From Nageia nagi (taxonomy: Eukaryota > Pinophyta), in the NCBI GenBank assembly GCA_050084985.1, contig JBITNC010000001.1:209808001-209872000 (forward strand): a DNA stretch of 64,000 nucleotides. The letters are read 5' to 3'. Below are positions 1 through 11,168 of the stretch, piece after piece. The position numbers and the translations under genes were made by a program. Position 1 is the first letter of the stretch, and each line of letters starts with the position of its first letter. Under the pieces are notes generated by a model. The model was given only the letters and a program-made list of their open reading frames with translations, was not told where the DNA came from and ran no database searches.

Positions 1-671
1 TCTTCGTCAGCATTTTGCTCACTTAGATTTACTCTAAGAGATGGTATCTCAAGCTCTATGGGTAGGATGGCTTCTGTTCCATAAACTAAAGAGAATGGCA
101 TTGCCCCAATGGGAGTGCGTACACTGGTATGATAAGCCCATAAGGCTTTTGGTATTTGCATATGCCAATCTTTATGAGAATCATTTACTATTTTTGCTAA
201 GATGTTCCGAATAGTTTTGTTAGTTGCTTCTGCCTATCCATTACCTTATGGATAATAAGGAGTGGAAAAACTTTGTTTAATTTTATACTTGTCACATATA
301 CATTTTACATCTTTATTTTTAAAATTCTTTCCATTATCCATAATTAATTGGTTCAGTATACCGAATCTACATATAATATAATTTTCTATAAATTCAACAA
401 TTCGTAAGCCAACAGTGGAAGTCATGGGAATAGCCTCTACCCATTTGGTAAAATATTTAGTCATTGTAATTATGAACTTATGTCCACCAGAATATGTAGG
501 TGTAATTTGTTCTATTAAATCTAATGCCCATTTAGAGAATGGCCAAAGTGATTGTATAGGATGTAGTTCTTGAGATGGTTGTGAAAATAAATGAGCGTAT
601 TGTTGATATTTAAAACATTTTTTAACATATTCACAACAATCTTTTTCCATAGTTGGCCAATAATACCCCAT
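1..671 (-). pseudogene. RE-A integrase (core and C-terminal part, broken)
   Basis: This is the integrase that would insert element cDNA into the chromosome. The 246-671 segment reads MGYYWPTMEKDC, then a damaged zinc-binding stretch in which a CxxC cysteine appears replaced by tyrosine (CFKY), then the core with Asp in ALDLIEQI and Asp in IMDNGKNF. Reading past the stop near 243-245 gives GNG, a second stop (TAG at about 232), then AEATNKT, which supplies the expected catalytic Glu, and KALWAYHTSVRTPIG. The equivalent codon to the second stop is AAG (Lys) in RE-B. The C-terminal module lies outside the window. The region 672-854 links it to the second RNase H. Confidence 0.85.
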
Positions 672-854
672 TCATATTAATCATTTTACAATTGTGACAC
701 CATTAAAATGTCCACATGTTCCGTCATGAGCAGAAGATATAGCTTTTTTAATGTCATTCCACTCAAGACATCTGAGTAAAATACCATTAAAATTTCATCG
801 ATGTAAAGTGTCCCCTAACAAACAATATTTAGTTGCTTTAATTTTAAAAGCTCG

Positions 855-2843
855 TCATGCTGATTTATTAAGGTTTGCAGGAAGATTTCCAAATTTTAAA
901 AAGTCTATCAATTCTTTGCACCAATTATCTTTATCATTTATGTCAATATTTAATACATTTTTTTCTTCATCTTCATGTTGTAACGATGATTGAGATAATT
1001 GAATTATCTCAACTTGAATTGAAGATTGTTTAGGATCCTCTGGGATAAGAGACCCAATAGAAGCCATAGCATCTGCAAATCTATTAGATGATCTTGGTGC
1101 TGCTTCTATAATAAATCGGTCAAAGGATTTTAATAATTCTTCAACTAACGCTTTATACTTTTGAAGTAAAGGCTCTTTACATTGATAAATTCCTTTCACT
1201 TGATTTACGATGAGTAAAGAATCTCCAATAAGCTTTATTCTCTTGAGTTTTAATTTAATAGCAATTTTTAATGCTAATATCAAAGCTTCATATTCTACAT
1301 TATTATTAGTACAAGGGAATTTTAGTTTAAACAAATATGGTATAGGGATCCCTTGCGGTGTTATAAATACAACACCTACTCCACTACCTTGTTCACATCG
1401 AGAACCATCAAAATGTATTATCATATCCCAATCATCTTCAGATTCTATAGGTATTTCAATTTCATCTAATTGAAACACCCCATCATTGGGTAATTCAATG
1501 ATAAGTGGTTTATTATCTTGCAATGGAGCATCAGCGAGATAATCAACAATTACTTGCCCTTTTATTGATTTTTGTCCAATAAAATGTAAATCAAATTCAG
1601 TTAAGTGCATTATCCACTTTATAGTTCTTGAATTTTGATAAGTTTTATTCATCATATATTTTAATGGGTCTACTTTAGAAATGACATATGTTGTATGGTT
1701 AAGCATATAATGTCGAAGTTTTTTAGTAGCAAAAATGATGGCAAGACATAATTTTTCCAAATAGATATACTTAATCTCGTAGCTCACTAGGGTTTTACTC
1801 AAATAATATATGGCTTGCTCTTTATTGTGTTCATTCTTTTGAGCAAGCATTGTCCCTAAAGTGGTTTCAGTAGCAGAAATATATAACAAAAAAGGTACAT
1901 TTTTTCTTGGTGGACTTAAGACAGGAGGAGATAATAAATATCTTTTAATTTCATCAAATGCATCTTGTTGCTCTTTGCCCCAATGATATGCTATCCCCTT
2001 TTTTAATAACTTTGTAAATGGTTTACATTTATCAGAAAGTTGAGCTATAAACCTCCTGATGGCTTGTAACTTACCTTGTAAACTCTGTAATTGTTTAAGA
2101 TTTGTGGGAGGTGGAATATCTACAACTGCCTTCACTTTATTAGGATCTATTTCAATCCCTCGTCGAGACATAATAAATCCTAGTAGTTTTCCCGAAGTTA
2201 CACCAAAAACACACTTTTTTGGATTTAATCTTACTTTATGTTCTAATAGTCTGTCCAAGACTTTAATTAGGTCTTTTCCATGATCTATTCGATGTTTGGA
2301 TCTAACCAACAAATCATCAACATAATCTTCTACTATGTCATGCATATAGTCATGGAATATATAAGTCATAGCTCTTTGATAAGTTGCCCCGGTGTTTTTC
2401 AATCCAAAAGGCATAACTTTATAACAAAAGGTACCCCAAGGAGTTATAAAAGCCATTTTATGTTGATCTTCGGTAGCTATTTTTATTTGATTATAACCAG
2501 AAAACCCATCCATCAATGATAACATATCATGTCCTACTGTTGAATCTACCAAATTATCGATGCTAGGTAGTGGGAAATCATCTTTAGGATAAGCTTTGTT
2601 AAGATCACGAAAATCTATGCCTATTCTTATTTTTCCACTTGGTTTTTTCACAGGTACCATATTAGATATCCAATCCGAATAATCTATAGGTTGTATAAAT
2701 TTGGCTTCTAATAATTTTTGGAGTTCTTCTTTTACCATTAAAGCTATAGTAGGATGCATCTTATGCAATTTTTGTTTAATAGGTTTAGCATCAGGCTTTA
2801 AGGCTAAATTATGCACTACTAGTTTAGGGTCTATTCCAGGCAT
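855..2843 (-). CDS. RE-A reverse transcriptase, RNase H and second (archaeal-type) RNase H
   Basis: A 662-residue open stretch copies element RNA into DNA and removes the RNA strand. In order: RT with FPLPSIDNL, SLMDGFSGYNQI, MPFGLKN and the catalytic YVDD (about residue 175); the usual gypsy RNase H with FLLYISATE and AIYYLSKTL; then after a linker a second RNase H with catalytic FDGS, VEYEAL, GDS and FADAMA. The second RNase H is the hallmark of Tat elements. The first Met shown (PGIDPKLV follows) is not the true protein start, because homology continues upstream to a TAA at 2903-2905 and beyond. The domain motifs are intact here, although flanking parts of pol are broken. Confidence 0.92.
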   Translation of the reverse strand: MPGIDPKLVVHNLALKPDAKPIKQKLHKMHPTIALMVKEELQKLLEAKFIQPIDYSDWISNMVPVKKPSGKIRIGIDFRDLNKAYPKDDFPLPSIDNLVDSTVGHDMLSLMDGFSGYNQIKIATEDQHKMAFITPWGTFCYKVMPFGLKNTGATYQRAMTYIFHDYMHDIVEDYVDDLLVRSKHRIDHGKDLIKVLDRLLEHKVRLNPKKCVFGVTSGKLLGFIMSRRGIEIDPNKVKAVVDIPPPTNLKQLQSLQGKLQAIRRFIAQLSDKCKPFTKLLKKGIAYHWGKEQQDAFDEIKRYLLSPPVLSPPRKNVPFLLYISATETTLGTMLAQKNEHNKEQAIYYLSKTLVSYEIKYIYLEKLCLAIIFATKKLRHYMLNHTTYVISKVDPLKYMMNKTYQNSRTIKWIMHLTEFDLHFIGQKSIKGQVIVDYLADAPLQDNKPLIIELPNDGVFQLDEIEIPIESEDDWDMIIHFDGSRCEQGSGVGVVFITPQGIPIPYLFKLKFPCTNNNVEYEALILALKIAIKLKLKRIKLIGDSLLIVNQVKGIYQCKEPLLQKYKALVEELLKSFDRFIIEAAPRSSNRFADAMASIGSLIPEDPKQSSIQVEIIQLSQSSLQHEDEEKNVLNIDINDKDNWCKELIDFLKFGNLPANLNKSA

Positions 2844-3640
2844 GTCTACATATGACCATGTGAATACCTTTTCTCTTTCTTTTAATAAGGTTATAATCTC
2901 TTCTTATCCAGTTTCCATGAGATTTTCTCCTAATTGAATTATTTTAGGATTCTATGGATCATTACTGATGTTTATTTCTAAGACCTTTTCAGTAAGCATA
3001 TGCAATCCTTCTTCTAATTGATTCGGTATCAGTATCCAACCATTATTGTTAATGCTATATTCTTCATCACATTCTTGAATTTGCTCATTCATGCATACTT
3101 GATCTTTATAGGAATCAAATATGTAATCTATGTTTTTGAATTTGTGTACCAAAGGATTGGATGATATAAGAGAAAAATTAGTAATTATTTCATCTGTAGG
3201 AGTATCGGCTATTATTTTGATTAAATCATGATTTTCATTGGCTTCATCTATTTGTTCACTATTTTGATCTTCAACATCATTTTCTTTTATTATAACCATA
3301 TTCACTGATGGTATATCAAAACATGAACTGATTGATGATTCGACATTTCTATTTATTTTTTCTTGTACATCACTTGATGAGCATGAATGGTTTCGGGGTG
3401 ATTCAATATTATTTATGAAAAGCACTTTGACCCCTTCTAAGACACCCATTTCACTTAATAGTTCTTCTCTTACATCAATACTTTCTTGTACTATGGATTC
3501 TTTCTCTAAAATCTCTTCATTATAATCCAAATTTTCTTCTAAATTTCCTAATTTATCAAGATTTTTATATCCATTCTTATAGCCTAATCCACTTTTATCA
3601 GTGGGATCTTGATATTGTAATTCAATTATTTCTCAGGGAC
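2844..3640 (-). pseudogene. RE-A pol linker between protease and RT
   Basis: A 192-residue acidic open stretch (2952-3530) starts MDYNEEILEKES and is rich in Glu, Asp, Asn, Ile and Ser, with no domain that I recognise. It joins protease to RT within one ancestral pol frame. In-frame stops lie at about 2903 (CAA to TAA compared with RE-B), 2954 (CAG to TAG) and 3632 (TGA where RE-C has TGG). A very similar stretch is present in RE-B (24200-24960), so it is a genuine part of the family polyprotein, probably a spacer. Confidence 0.7.
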
Positions 3641-3662
3641 CTTGTTCATATCGACCCAATCC

Positions 3663-4808
3663 TCATCCTTGCCAATTACATTTGTTAAAATAGTTTAAGA
3701 TAAATGTTCTTGAACATGGCAATAAATATTTCATATCATTATTGAAATATCCTTCATATATTTGATTGGATATTGTTGATATAGGATCTACTATTCCCGC
3801 ATAAACAAACATTGTTTGATTAGGTATTTCACCTAAAGGCACTATTTGTCCAATCACATTGGGTGATTCAGATAATCTACCCACTTCTTGTGATGAAGGT
3901 ATATTAAATATCACATCATCTATATCATATTCCCCCATCCCTAAATCCCTTATTTTAATCTTTATTGGATATACATCGGATGAGTTATCATTATATGTAG
4001 TATTTACTTGTTTTGATGAAGATGCTCCATGCTTTTCATCTAAAGTTTTAGCAACTTTTTCCCAAGCATCTTTATCTTGTATAACTATATCATTTTTTAC
4101 TTCTATGACTTCAGATTGATTCATATTTTTGTTCATTAATATAGTCGATAGATTAGGAGATGGTAATGTCACTTCATTTGTATCAAAAATTAAGTTACAA
4201 TGTGAATAAGGATCTGGGTCTTTAAACACACAATGAACTTTATCCTTATATATGTACTTTAAACATCCATGATAAGTTGATGGAACACATTGCATTTCTC
4301 TAATCCATGGATGTCCTAAAAGAACATTATATTGTATAATATTTCCTTCAATTATATGTAATAATGTTTGGACGGTTTTAGCACCTACTGTAATTGGTAG
4401 CACTATTGATCCTAGGGTTGAACACACTGCATTATTAAAAGCTCTAATTTGCAAAGAAGGAGCTAAGATAATTGATTTTGGTAAATTTAGCTTTTTATAT
4501 ACAGCATCTGAAATTATATTTATGGCTGAACCCTCATCTATTAGAATTCTTTTAAATAATTTTCCATCTACATTACCAATTATATGTAAGGGTGGATCAA
4601 GTCCGCCTGGTCCATCATTATTTAATCTTTCTTGTTCGTAGAAGGTGATACTAGGTTGTTGAGATATTCTCAAACTTTCAACTATTGAAATGAAGTTATT
4701 GGGATTACTAATATCCACTTGAATTTCTTGTAGAATTTGATTCATAGCTTCCCTATAACTCTTATACTGTTGTAATAATTCAAACAACATCATCTTTACT
4801 GGAGACAT
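3663..4808 (-). pseudogene. RE-A aspartic protease region
   Basis: A 381-residue open stretch contains a retroviral-type aspartic protease that would cut the gag-pol polyprotein. The active-site segment is RILIDEGSAINIIS (about residues 87-100), a D-E-G-S version of the D-[TS]-G signature, in keeping with divergent signatures in Tat elements. Further on VLLGHPWIREM matches the conserved second half of the fold. It ends at a TGA in GGCAAGGATGA where RE-B has a CGA (Arg) codon, so the ending is a mutation and not the natural terminus. The N-terminus is joined to gag through 4809-5057, which holds several CAG-to-TAG stops. Confidence 0.85.
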
Positions 4809-5057
4809 TTTTAACTGACATTGGAGAGCACCTTTTATTGAAACTTTAGGTTGCTACAGAGGAGGTATAGGTTGTATATTAATTGGGTTTGATGTTGCTT
4901 GATTTTTCTAAGGATTATCCTATTTATTCTGATATTGTTGTGCTCTTGTGGCTATACCAATCATATGTATTGAATCATCTATAGTTCCTATAAATGGTAT
5001 ATCCTTATTATCCCCTGTATAGTTCAATTGATTTGGGATAACTGCCACATTATTATC
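4809..5057 (-). pseudogene. RE-A gag-protease junction, broken by C-to-T stops
   Basis: This stretch aligns with 26150-26400 of RE-B and encodes the gag-protease linker. Codons that are CAG or CAA in one copy are TAG or TAA in the other: minus-strand TAG near 4855, 4909, 4918 and 5058 in RE-A correspond to Gln codons in RE-B, or to what can be inferred as Gln. No frameshift is obvious. Confidence 0.7.
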
Positions 5058-6104
5058 CTAATGGGAAGGTAAGGGGTTTTGATATATCCCTAACTTTTTA
5101 TTTGAAGGCATAATAGGATTATCCACAACTATCTTTTGACTATCTATCAAATCTTGAATTTTGTGCTGTAAAGTTCGACATTTATTTGTATTATGTCCCT
5201 TTTGTCTATGATAAGCACAAAATTCATTCTCCTTATACCATTTACTTTCTTTAGCATTAGGATGTTCAAGCCTTATATCAGGTAATGTAATCATACCATT
5301 ATCACATAATTTTTTAAGTATTTCAGCTAAGGGTTCTGATAATGGGGTAAAATTTCTTTTCGGTTTAGGTTCAACACTTTCTTCTATTTTTGAAGGACCA
5401 CAATTTTCTATTGTAGTTATTTGAATATTTTGTGGTTGTTTACTAATGTTCTCATTTTGATTACCTTTTTTGTATTCTTTTTTCTTAAGTTTTAGTTCTC
5501 CATCTTGAATTTTAACTCTTTCTATAACTACTACCTGAGCAATAGCTTCCTCAAAAGTTTTATGTTGTTGAATTTGGAGAACACTAGCTATTGGTCTTAA
5601 ACAACTTTGGCTAAATAATTTAATCAATTCTTCTTGTGGTATTGTATAAGGCATACTAGTGAGTATAGCCCACCATCTTGAGATGTAATCTTGTATGGTT
5701 TCATCAGGAAATTGTTGCAATCTCGTAAGATCAATAATTGAAGATTTTTCTTTAATATTAATTCTAAAATGTTCAAGAAATTGATTAGCTAATTGTTCGA
5801 ACGCATATAAACTATGCATAGGTAAACTATTATACCAATCCAAAGCTTGACCTGTGAGTGTCATAGGAAATATATGTAACATTAATGAATCATCACTGGC
5901 TATCTGATAACTAGAAAATGTAAATTTCCTCAAGTGTTCTTTGGGGTCTTCTCTTCCTTTAAATGGCTCTATTTTAGGAAATTCAAACCTATGTGGTAGT
6001 TTCTTTTTTGGAACATTTGGATGAATAGGCTCATTGCAAATATTCTTGTAATTTAACTTTTGAAGTCCTTGAACATTCATTTCTCGATTTATAAAATCCT
6101 TCAT
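5058..6104 (-). CDS. RE-A gag capsid and zinc-knuckle region
   Basis: A 348-residue stretch forms the capsid part of the particle that packages element RNA. It has the Retrotrans_gag pattern: FPKIEPFKGREDPKEHL, then MTLTGQALDWYNSLP, FEQLANQFLEHF and DETIQDYISRW. Near the C-terminus CAYHRQKGHNTNKC is a single CxxH-x4-H-x4-C zinc-knuckle-like motif of the type seen in Tat elements. It is preceded by a Lys-rich segment. The true gag start is upstream at 7570; the first Met here is internal. The ending TAG at 5058 is CAG in RE-B. Confidence 0.87.
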   Translation of the reverse strand: MKDFINREMNVQGLQKLNYKNICNEPIHPNVPKKKLPHRFEFPKIEPFKGREDPKEHLRKFTFSSYQIASDDSLMLHIFPMTLTGQALDWYNSLPMHSLYAFEQLANQFLEHFRINIKEKSSIIDLTRLQQFPDETIQDYISRWWAILTSMPYTIPQEELIKLFSQSCLRPIASVLQIQQHKTFEEAIAQVVVIERVKIQDGELKLKKKEYKKGNQNENISKQPQNIQITTIENCGPSKIEESVEPKPKRNFTPLSEPLAEILKKLCDNGMITLPDIRLEHPNAKESKWYKENEFCAYHRQKGHNTNKCRTLQHKIQDLIDSQKIVVDNPIMPSNKKLGIYQNPLPSH

Positions 6105-6112
6105 AAAGTTTT

Positions 6113-7586
6113 CTAATTCTTTGTCGGTTCTATGACCTTGAGTGTGACTATGATGTCTCCGAGTATTTGGATCCTTTTCCGAAATTGATCTTGAAATGTA
6201 AGACTCATAGTCAGAAGGAATTTTTGATGGTGGTGGAGGTAATATTTTAAGAGGTGAATGTTGTCATGGAATAGGGATTCTAGGAGGTTTTTGAGGTATC
6301 CCTTTTTCATGTAGGTCTCTTCCCTTATAATCAGGTTGTCTTGTTTGATTTTGGGTTTGTTCAACCCAACTTTTAATAGAATCTCGCTTTTGTTTATCAT
6401 ATAATCTTTGAAGTTCTAATTCCTTTTCCATTTCCTTTTGTAATAAAGTGTCTGTCTCTCTATCCAGCACTTCTTGTCTGACTAAATAAGGGTCTTGATA
6501 TCTTTGTATTTGACTTCCTTTAGGAGTTTCTGGTTTCAAATGCCTTATTCTTTGATATTCATCCCTCTATGTTTGTTTTTCTTTCTCCATGTGTAGATAT
6601 TGTTCCCTTTTTATCTTTTCATTTTCTAATTCTTTACATTGTAATTCTTGTAAATGAAGTTGAATCTCGTGCTCTTTATGAATCCTTTTCTTTTCTTATT
6701 CCAAGAACTCGCTTCTTTCTTTCTTTGCTTGTTCTTTTCCTATAAATTTTCTTTTATCTCTAAGAAATTTCTCTTCCATTTCTTTTAATTTATCCTCTTG
6801 TTCTTGCAATTTACTAAGTTCATCAGCTTTTCTTTTTTCTTCCTCTAGGATATATTGCATTTCTATAGCCTTTTTAATATTCTTAGCATATACTTCTGTG
6901 AATCTTTTACTAGCTGTTATTTTATATAATTGTCATTTTTGTAGTTCTTCATAAGAAGGTATCTCTTCTATTTTAAACTTAGATGTCCTTCTATTTGATC
7001 CTTCTTTTATAGAATAAGATTTTTCCATTTGTTTCATTGATGCTTCCTTTCTTCTTAATTCAAAAGAAAAAGAAGATCCCTCATTTTGAATTGAAGAACT
7101 GACTCTTTGACCATCTGATAATTGATGACTGATTCCTTCATATTTAATTTTATATGGCTCAGTCTGTGGTATCGCTATAGTTCTGGCCCGAGATTTAGCC
7201 TCATCAATTTCTAAGTTATCAAACTTTTGGTCTATTTTTTCTACATCTTCTGATAAACTAAAAGACATCTTAGGAATACCCCTATGAGTAGCTAGGTGAT
7301 GACGAATTTCAATCAACTCTTCTTCTAACACTTGTGTTTCATTTCTTGCGATAGGATTATCTATAATTCATCTTTGTAATCTAGATTGATTATAACCATA
7401 ATCATCATCTTTACCTACATAACAAACTACCCGTGAATTTGATTCATCTAAAGGAGTTGGCCTCTTAACTGAATATTCTATCAAATCCATGTTGTTTGAA
7501 TCTATTTCTTGTATTTCAAATGGGTGTTCTCGCATTTGCTTAGCAGTCATACTTCTCGTTTGAACCATTTTAAATATCATAAACAA
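6113..7586 (-). pseudogene. RE-A gag N-terminal region, broken
   Basis: The ancestral gag starts with MVQTRSMTAKQMREHP near 7570, a very common start for plant gypsy gag. It continues through a charged region rich in Glu, Lys, Gln and Arg (about 6540-6930), likely coiled coil, and a segment with RYQDPYLVRQEVL. Stops separate it into 7368-7586, 6933-7331, 6264-6539 and 6113-6400; the last two overlap in different frames, so at least one frameshift lies near 6264-6400. Comparison with RE-B shows Gln-to-stop changes near 6552 (CAG) and 6700 (CAA). Confidence 0.8.
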
Positions 7587-8976
7587 ACATCGTAAACAAG
7601 AAACTTTATTTTTTATCTTTTAGATTATATTTTCGAGAAAATAATTTAATGCACAAACATCCTATATGCAAGCCTACTTTTAATGATGTGCTTATCTTTT
7701 TAACTTTTTCGCATATTTTTAATGTCTGAATTAAATGAGTGATATGAGTTGTTTATTATTATTTTTTTTTTTTTAATCTTTTTAATTTTCCTAATTTGTT
7801 TTGACTAGTCAAGTGTTAAACAAGGTAGGTTGGGTAATTCTAACATTTGCAAGTTTCTATGGCTTTTGGCTTGGTTCTAGATGAGTCTCTTTTTTGACTC
7901 CTACCTAAAGGAAAGTTACCTTGGTCATCACCTCCAAGTGTAACTGGCTCTATGGTTTCAAGTGCATTATGTCAGTGGTTACAAAGAAGTAAGAATTAAT
8001 GGTTGGTAGCGACATCCAACTCATTAATGTTCAATTATTTCTTAAGGCCTTTATGAAATGCATTTAAACAAGTAAGATAGATTTATGCATACTACGCTCC
8101 CAAACATTCATGTCCATTTACTTATCTTATTTTTAATGTGATGCAATCAAAGTTTATTCTTAAGTGAGTCTTGATCTTAATAAACCCCGTTATTCTTTTT
8201 AATTATAATGAGATTCCTTATCCAACCTATTAATGATGTTTATTAACCCCTTCCAGCTGTGGAAGTTTTATGTGTGATAAATTCCCTCTTCTTACTAGTC
8301 ACATATCTCTTCGACCTCCAATGGAGTGGTAAGAGCAGACTTGATAAGAAGCCATTAAGTGTGGATAAATTAGTTAAGTGAGGTTCAATTACTTCTCCAA
8401 GAGTCACATATCCCTTCGACCTCCAATGGAGTGGTAAGGGTGGACTTAGTAAGAGGTAATTATATGTGGATAAATTAACCAGATTAATGATAATGTGAAT
8501 AAAAGAAAAGAAAATAATTAATTATCCCGTCTTATCAAGTCTATTCTGATCACCTTAGATCGCACGAAGCACAAAGGGAGAGCATAATTAGACAAGATAA
8601 AAAGTTTTTAATGTACCCTTAACCCAAAACATTTAAAAATAAATACATAACATTATACATAAAATAAATTAATAACAAATGTATTTAACCTTTTACTACC
8701 CATTTCCTAAATGCACTCTGAGCAGAGAGATCACACACAGTTCTACATACTGTCATTTTAAATATATAATTAACTTGTCATATTTAGGTCGGGTTATAAA
8801 ACATACCGGATTTCACAGAGATTGTTGCCGATCCAGAGAACATAGAAAACAAAACAAAGCAACAAATCAAACAGAGTAAGTTAGTATCTGATTCCACAGG
8901 ATGCAAAAAGAAAAAATAAAATACAAAACAACATGCAACTGATCCTATTTTTGTTTTAATTTTCTGAAATGCATGC
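7587..8976 (-). other. RE-A 5' leader
   Basis: Untranslated leader between the primer-binding site and gag, about 1.4 kb, no convincing ORF. It contains a duplicated ~100-bp module (8295-8345 and 8395-8450, both with CCTCCAATGGAGTGG), a hairpin CTTCCA-N4-TGGAAG at 8250-8265, and a block near 8525-8600 that is present three times in RE-B. The same blocks can be followed into the leaders of RE-B and RE-C. Confidence 0.75.
8250..8265 (-). other. Leader hairpin CTTCCA-N4-TGGAAG (RE-A)
   Basis: A 6-bp perfect stem with a 4-nt loop. The same stem with a different loop is found at 29610-29625, 29968-29983 and 32062-32077 in the other two elements. Possible RNA packaging or dimerisation structure, by inference only. 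Confidence 0.55.
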
Positions 8977-8978
8977 AA

Positions 8979-8999
8979 GGGGCCCTCCTTCTAGCACCA
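8979..8999 (-). promoter_or_regulatory. RE-A primer-binding site
   Basis: On the minus strand, TGGTGCTAGAAGGAGGGCC begins 3 nt inside the LTR border (LTR ends ...TACACA at 9003). Starting with TGG fits pairing to a tRNA CCA end. The same region follows the LTR in RE-B and RE-C. I cannot assign the tRNA with confidence. Confidence 0.75.
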
Positions 9000-9002
9000 G
9001 AT

Positions 9003-11168
9003 TGTGTATATCAAATTATGAACCTAAAATGCAATTTAGAAAGATAAATCATTCAACATAATTAATCATGAACATATTCGACAATACACATCGATAATAG
9101 TAATGATATTATATTCTAAAGTATTTGAATACAAATAAGTGAGTTTTTATTGATCTATTGTAATCAACATTTGACAGTAATCGTTGCGCAATCAATGCGG
9201 GTGGATGGACAACAATCAATCTTTATTATCTATCTGGTGAATCACCATCAACCAATCTTTGAATTGCTGACAACCAGCTCTGTATGTACTGGAGTAATCT
9301 TCACAAAGTTTTGAAGTGTTTTTATCTATTCCTTTGTTGTTCTCTTCCGTGCTTACTTCCATTGTTCTTCTCCTGTATTGACCCTGCATATAGAAAATGA
9401 ACAACACATCAAAAGCATACCTACTCTCACATATGAATCCGCAAAATGAACAACATAATCTAGAAATAAATCGAGAGGAAATTAACTATTGATCAAGCTT
9501 ACAACCTTTGCTAATAACCTCCTGATATGATTTTAGTAGAGCTTCACTACAGTAAAATTGGGTCCCTTTGTTCACGTACCAAGCTTCAATTTATAAGCTT
9601 CAAAGTTTGTTATACATTTGTTTTGGCATCACGAGATTCTAGGTAACCTCTTGAACTAAATTTTGAGGTGTTGTTATCTTTCATCTGTATCCATGACTAC
9701 AAATTATACATACTAAGCTATTCCAGGCTTAGATTTGTTTATTGTTTAACTGTTCATGGATCGTCATCGATTTTTTAGCGATTATATATTAACATTAGAA
9801 TGGTTGTTCTATGATCATTTTTTAATTACAAGGATCGTAAGACCACTTGTTTTATATATGTTCGAAAAGATTGATCCAATAATATAATTTTAAATCCTTT
9901 ATTGAAGCCCTGGTGAATTTTACTTGTAATCATGAGTTCATTTTAAGATCCTTGGGAATTTTTTTGGAACAAACAAAACAAGCTGGAGTTAGTAAATAAA
10001 GTGTTCCGGAATGAAATGATGATGTCATAGAAGATAATATAGTCATGTTTTGGTAAAGACTGAGTTTTGAAGATGATGAAGTCAGCAAGGAGTGATTTAA
10101 TAGCCAAAGCTAGCGAGTAAAGTATTCTAGAAATATGACGATGACATCATGGGGAGAACGATGTTCACCATTTTGAATGAAATTGGGTCCCAAAAGTGAT
10201 GACATCATCAGGGAGGGATTAAATAGCTGGAACCAGTAAGTATAACATTCTAAAAATATGATGATGATGTCACAGGGAGAATGGAGTTCACATTTTGAAT
10301 GAAATCGAGTCCCAAAAGTGATGACATCATCAAGGAGGGATCAAATAGCTGGAACCAGTAAGTATAACATTCTAAAAATATGATGATGATGTCACAGGGA
10401 GAATAGAGTTCACATTTTGAATGAAACTAGGTCTTGGAAGTGATGATGTCATCAGGGAGGGATCAAATAGCTAGAACCAGTAAGTATAACATTCCAAAAA
10501 TATGATGATGATGTCACGAGGAGAATGGAGTTCACATTTTGAATGAAACCAGGTCCTGAAAGTGATGACATCATCAAGGAGGGATCAAATAGTCAGACCT
10601 AGTAAGTATAACATTCTAGAAATATGATGATGACATCACAGGGAGAATGGAGTTCACATTTTGAATGAAATTGAGTCTCAGAAGTGATGATGTCATCAGG
10701 GAGGGATCAAATAGCTAGAACTAGTAAGTATAACATTTTGGAAATATGACAATGATGTCATAGGGAGATCAGAGTTCACATTTTGAATGAAACTGGGTCC
10801 TGAAAGTGATGATGTCATCAAGGAGGGATCAAATAGTCGAAACCAGTAAGTATAACATTCTAGAAATATGATGATGACATCACAAGGAGATCAGAGTTCA
10901 CATTTTGAATGAAACCGGGTCCTGGAAGTGATGATGTCATCAGGGAGGGATCAAATAGCCGAAACCAGTAAGTATAACATTCCAAAAATATGATGATGAT
11001 GGTGATTGTTCTTGATTTACTTTTGGTTAAGATTGTTCACGACACATATGTTACACAATCTTAATCAACAATTATTTTAATGTGATATATTTTAGAAAAA
11101 ATACTTGTTTTATTTATTTATTTATTTATTTATTAAATTAAAGATAGGGTTCATTTCGAGTGTCTACA
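9003..11168 (-). repeat. RE-A 5' LTR (2,166 bp)
   Basis: In element orientation it begins TGTAGACACTCG (at 11168) and ends TATACACA (at 9003) next to the primer-binding site, giving TG...CA borders. About 980 bp is a tandem array of 122-bp units. A (TTTA)n run lies at 11111-11137. Its sequence beyond the terminal TGTAGA is unlike the LTRs of RE-B or RE-C, although the internal regions match. A 63-codon open stretch at 9216-9407 has no recognisable domain. Confidence 0.85.
10016..10997. repeat. 122-bp tandem array in the RE-A LTR, about 8 units
   Basis: The marker TTTTGAATGA recurs at 10171, 10293, 10415, 10537, 10659, 10781 and 10903, exactly 122 bp apart; a more diverged unit precedes these. 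Each unit contains two octamers that are TGATGTCA or TGACATCA, each sitting in a TGATGA...TCATCA context. Confidence 0.95.

Larger units (their letters stand above)
1..11168 (-). mobile_element. RE-A: Ty3/gypsy (Tat-like) LTR retrotransposon, 3' end outside the window
   Basis: Read on the minus strand the order is LTR (9003-11168), primer-binding site, leader, gag, protease, RT, RNase H, second RNase H, integrase, running off the left edge. This pol order and the two RNase H domains are known marks of the Tat branch of Ty3/gypsy. The 3' internal region and 3' LTR are not in the window, so the target-site duplication cannot be tested. Coding regions are interrupted by substitutions, so this copy is not autonomous. 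Its gag-pol is closely similar to RE-B at 14991-31790. Confidence 0.93.

Noticed and set aside
9216-9407. 63-codon ORF inside the RE-A LTR as an LTR-encoded gene
   Set aside because: Short, no domain, no second copy in the window to test conservation.
10016-10997. CRISPR-like or satellite locus
   Set aside because: Units are contiguous 122-bp tandem copies without spacers, inside a plant LTR.
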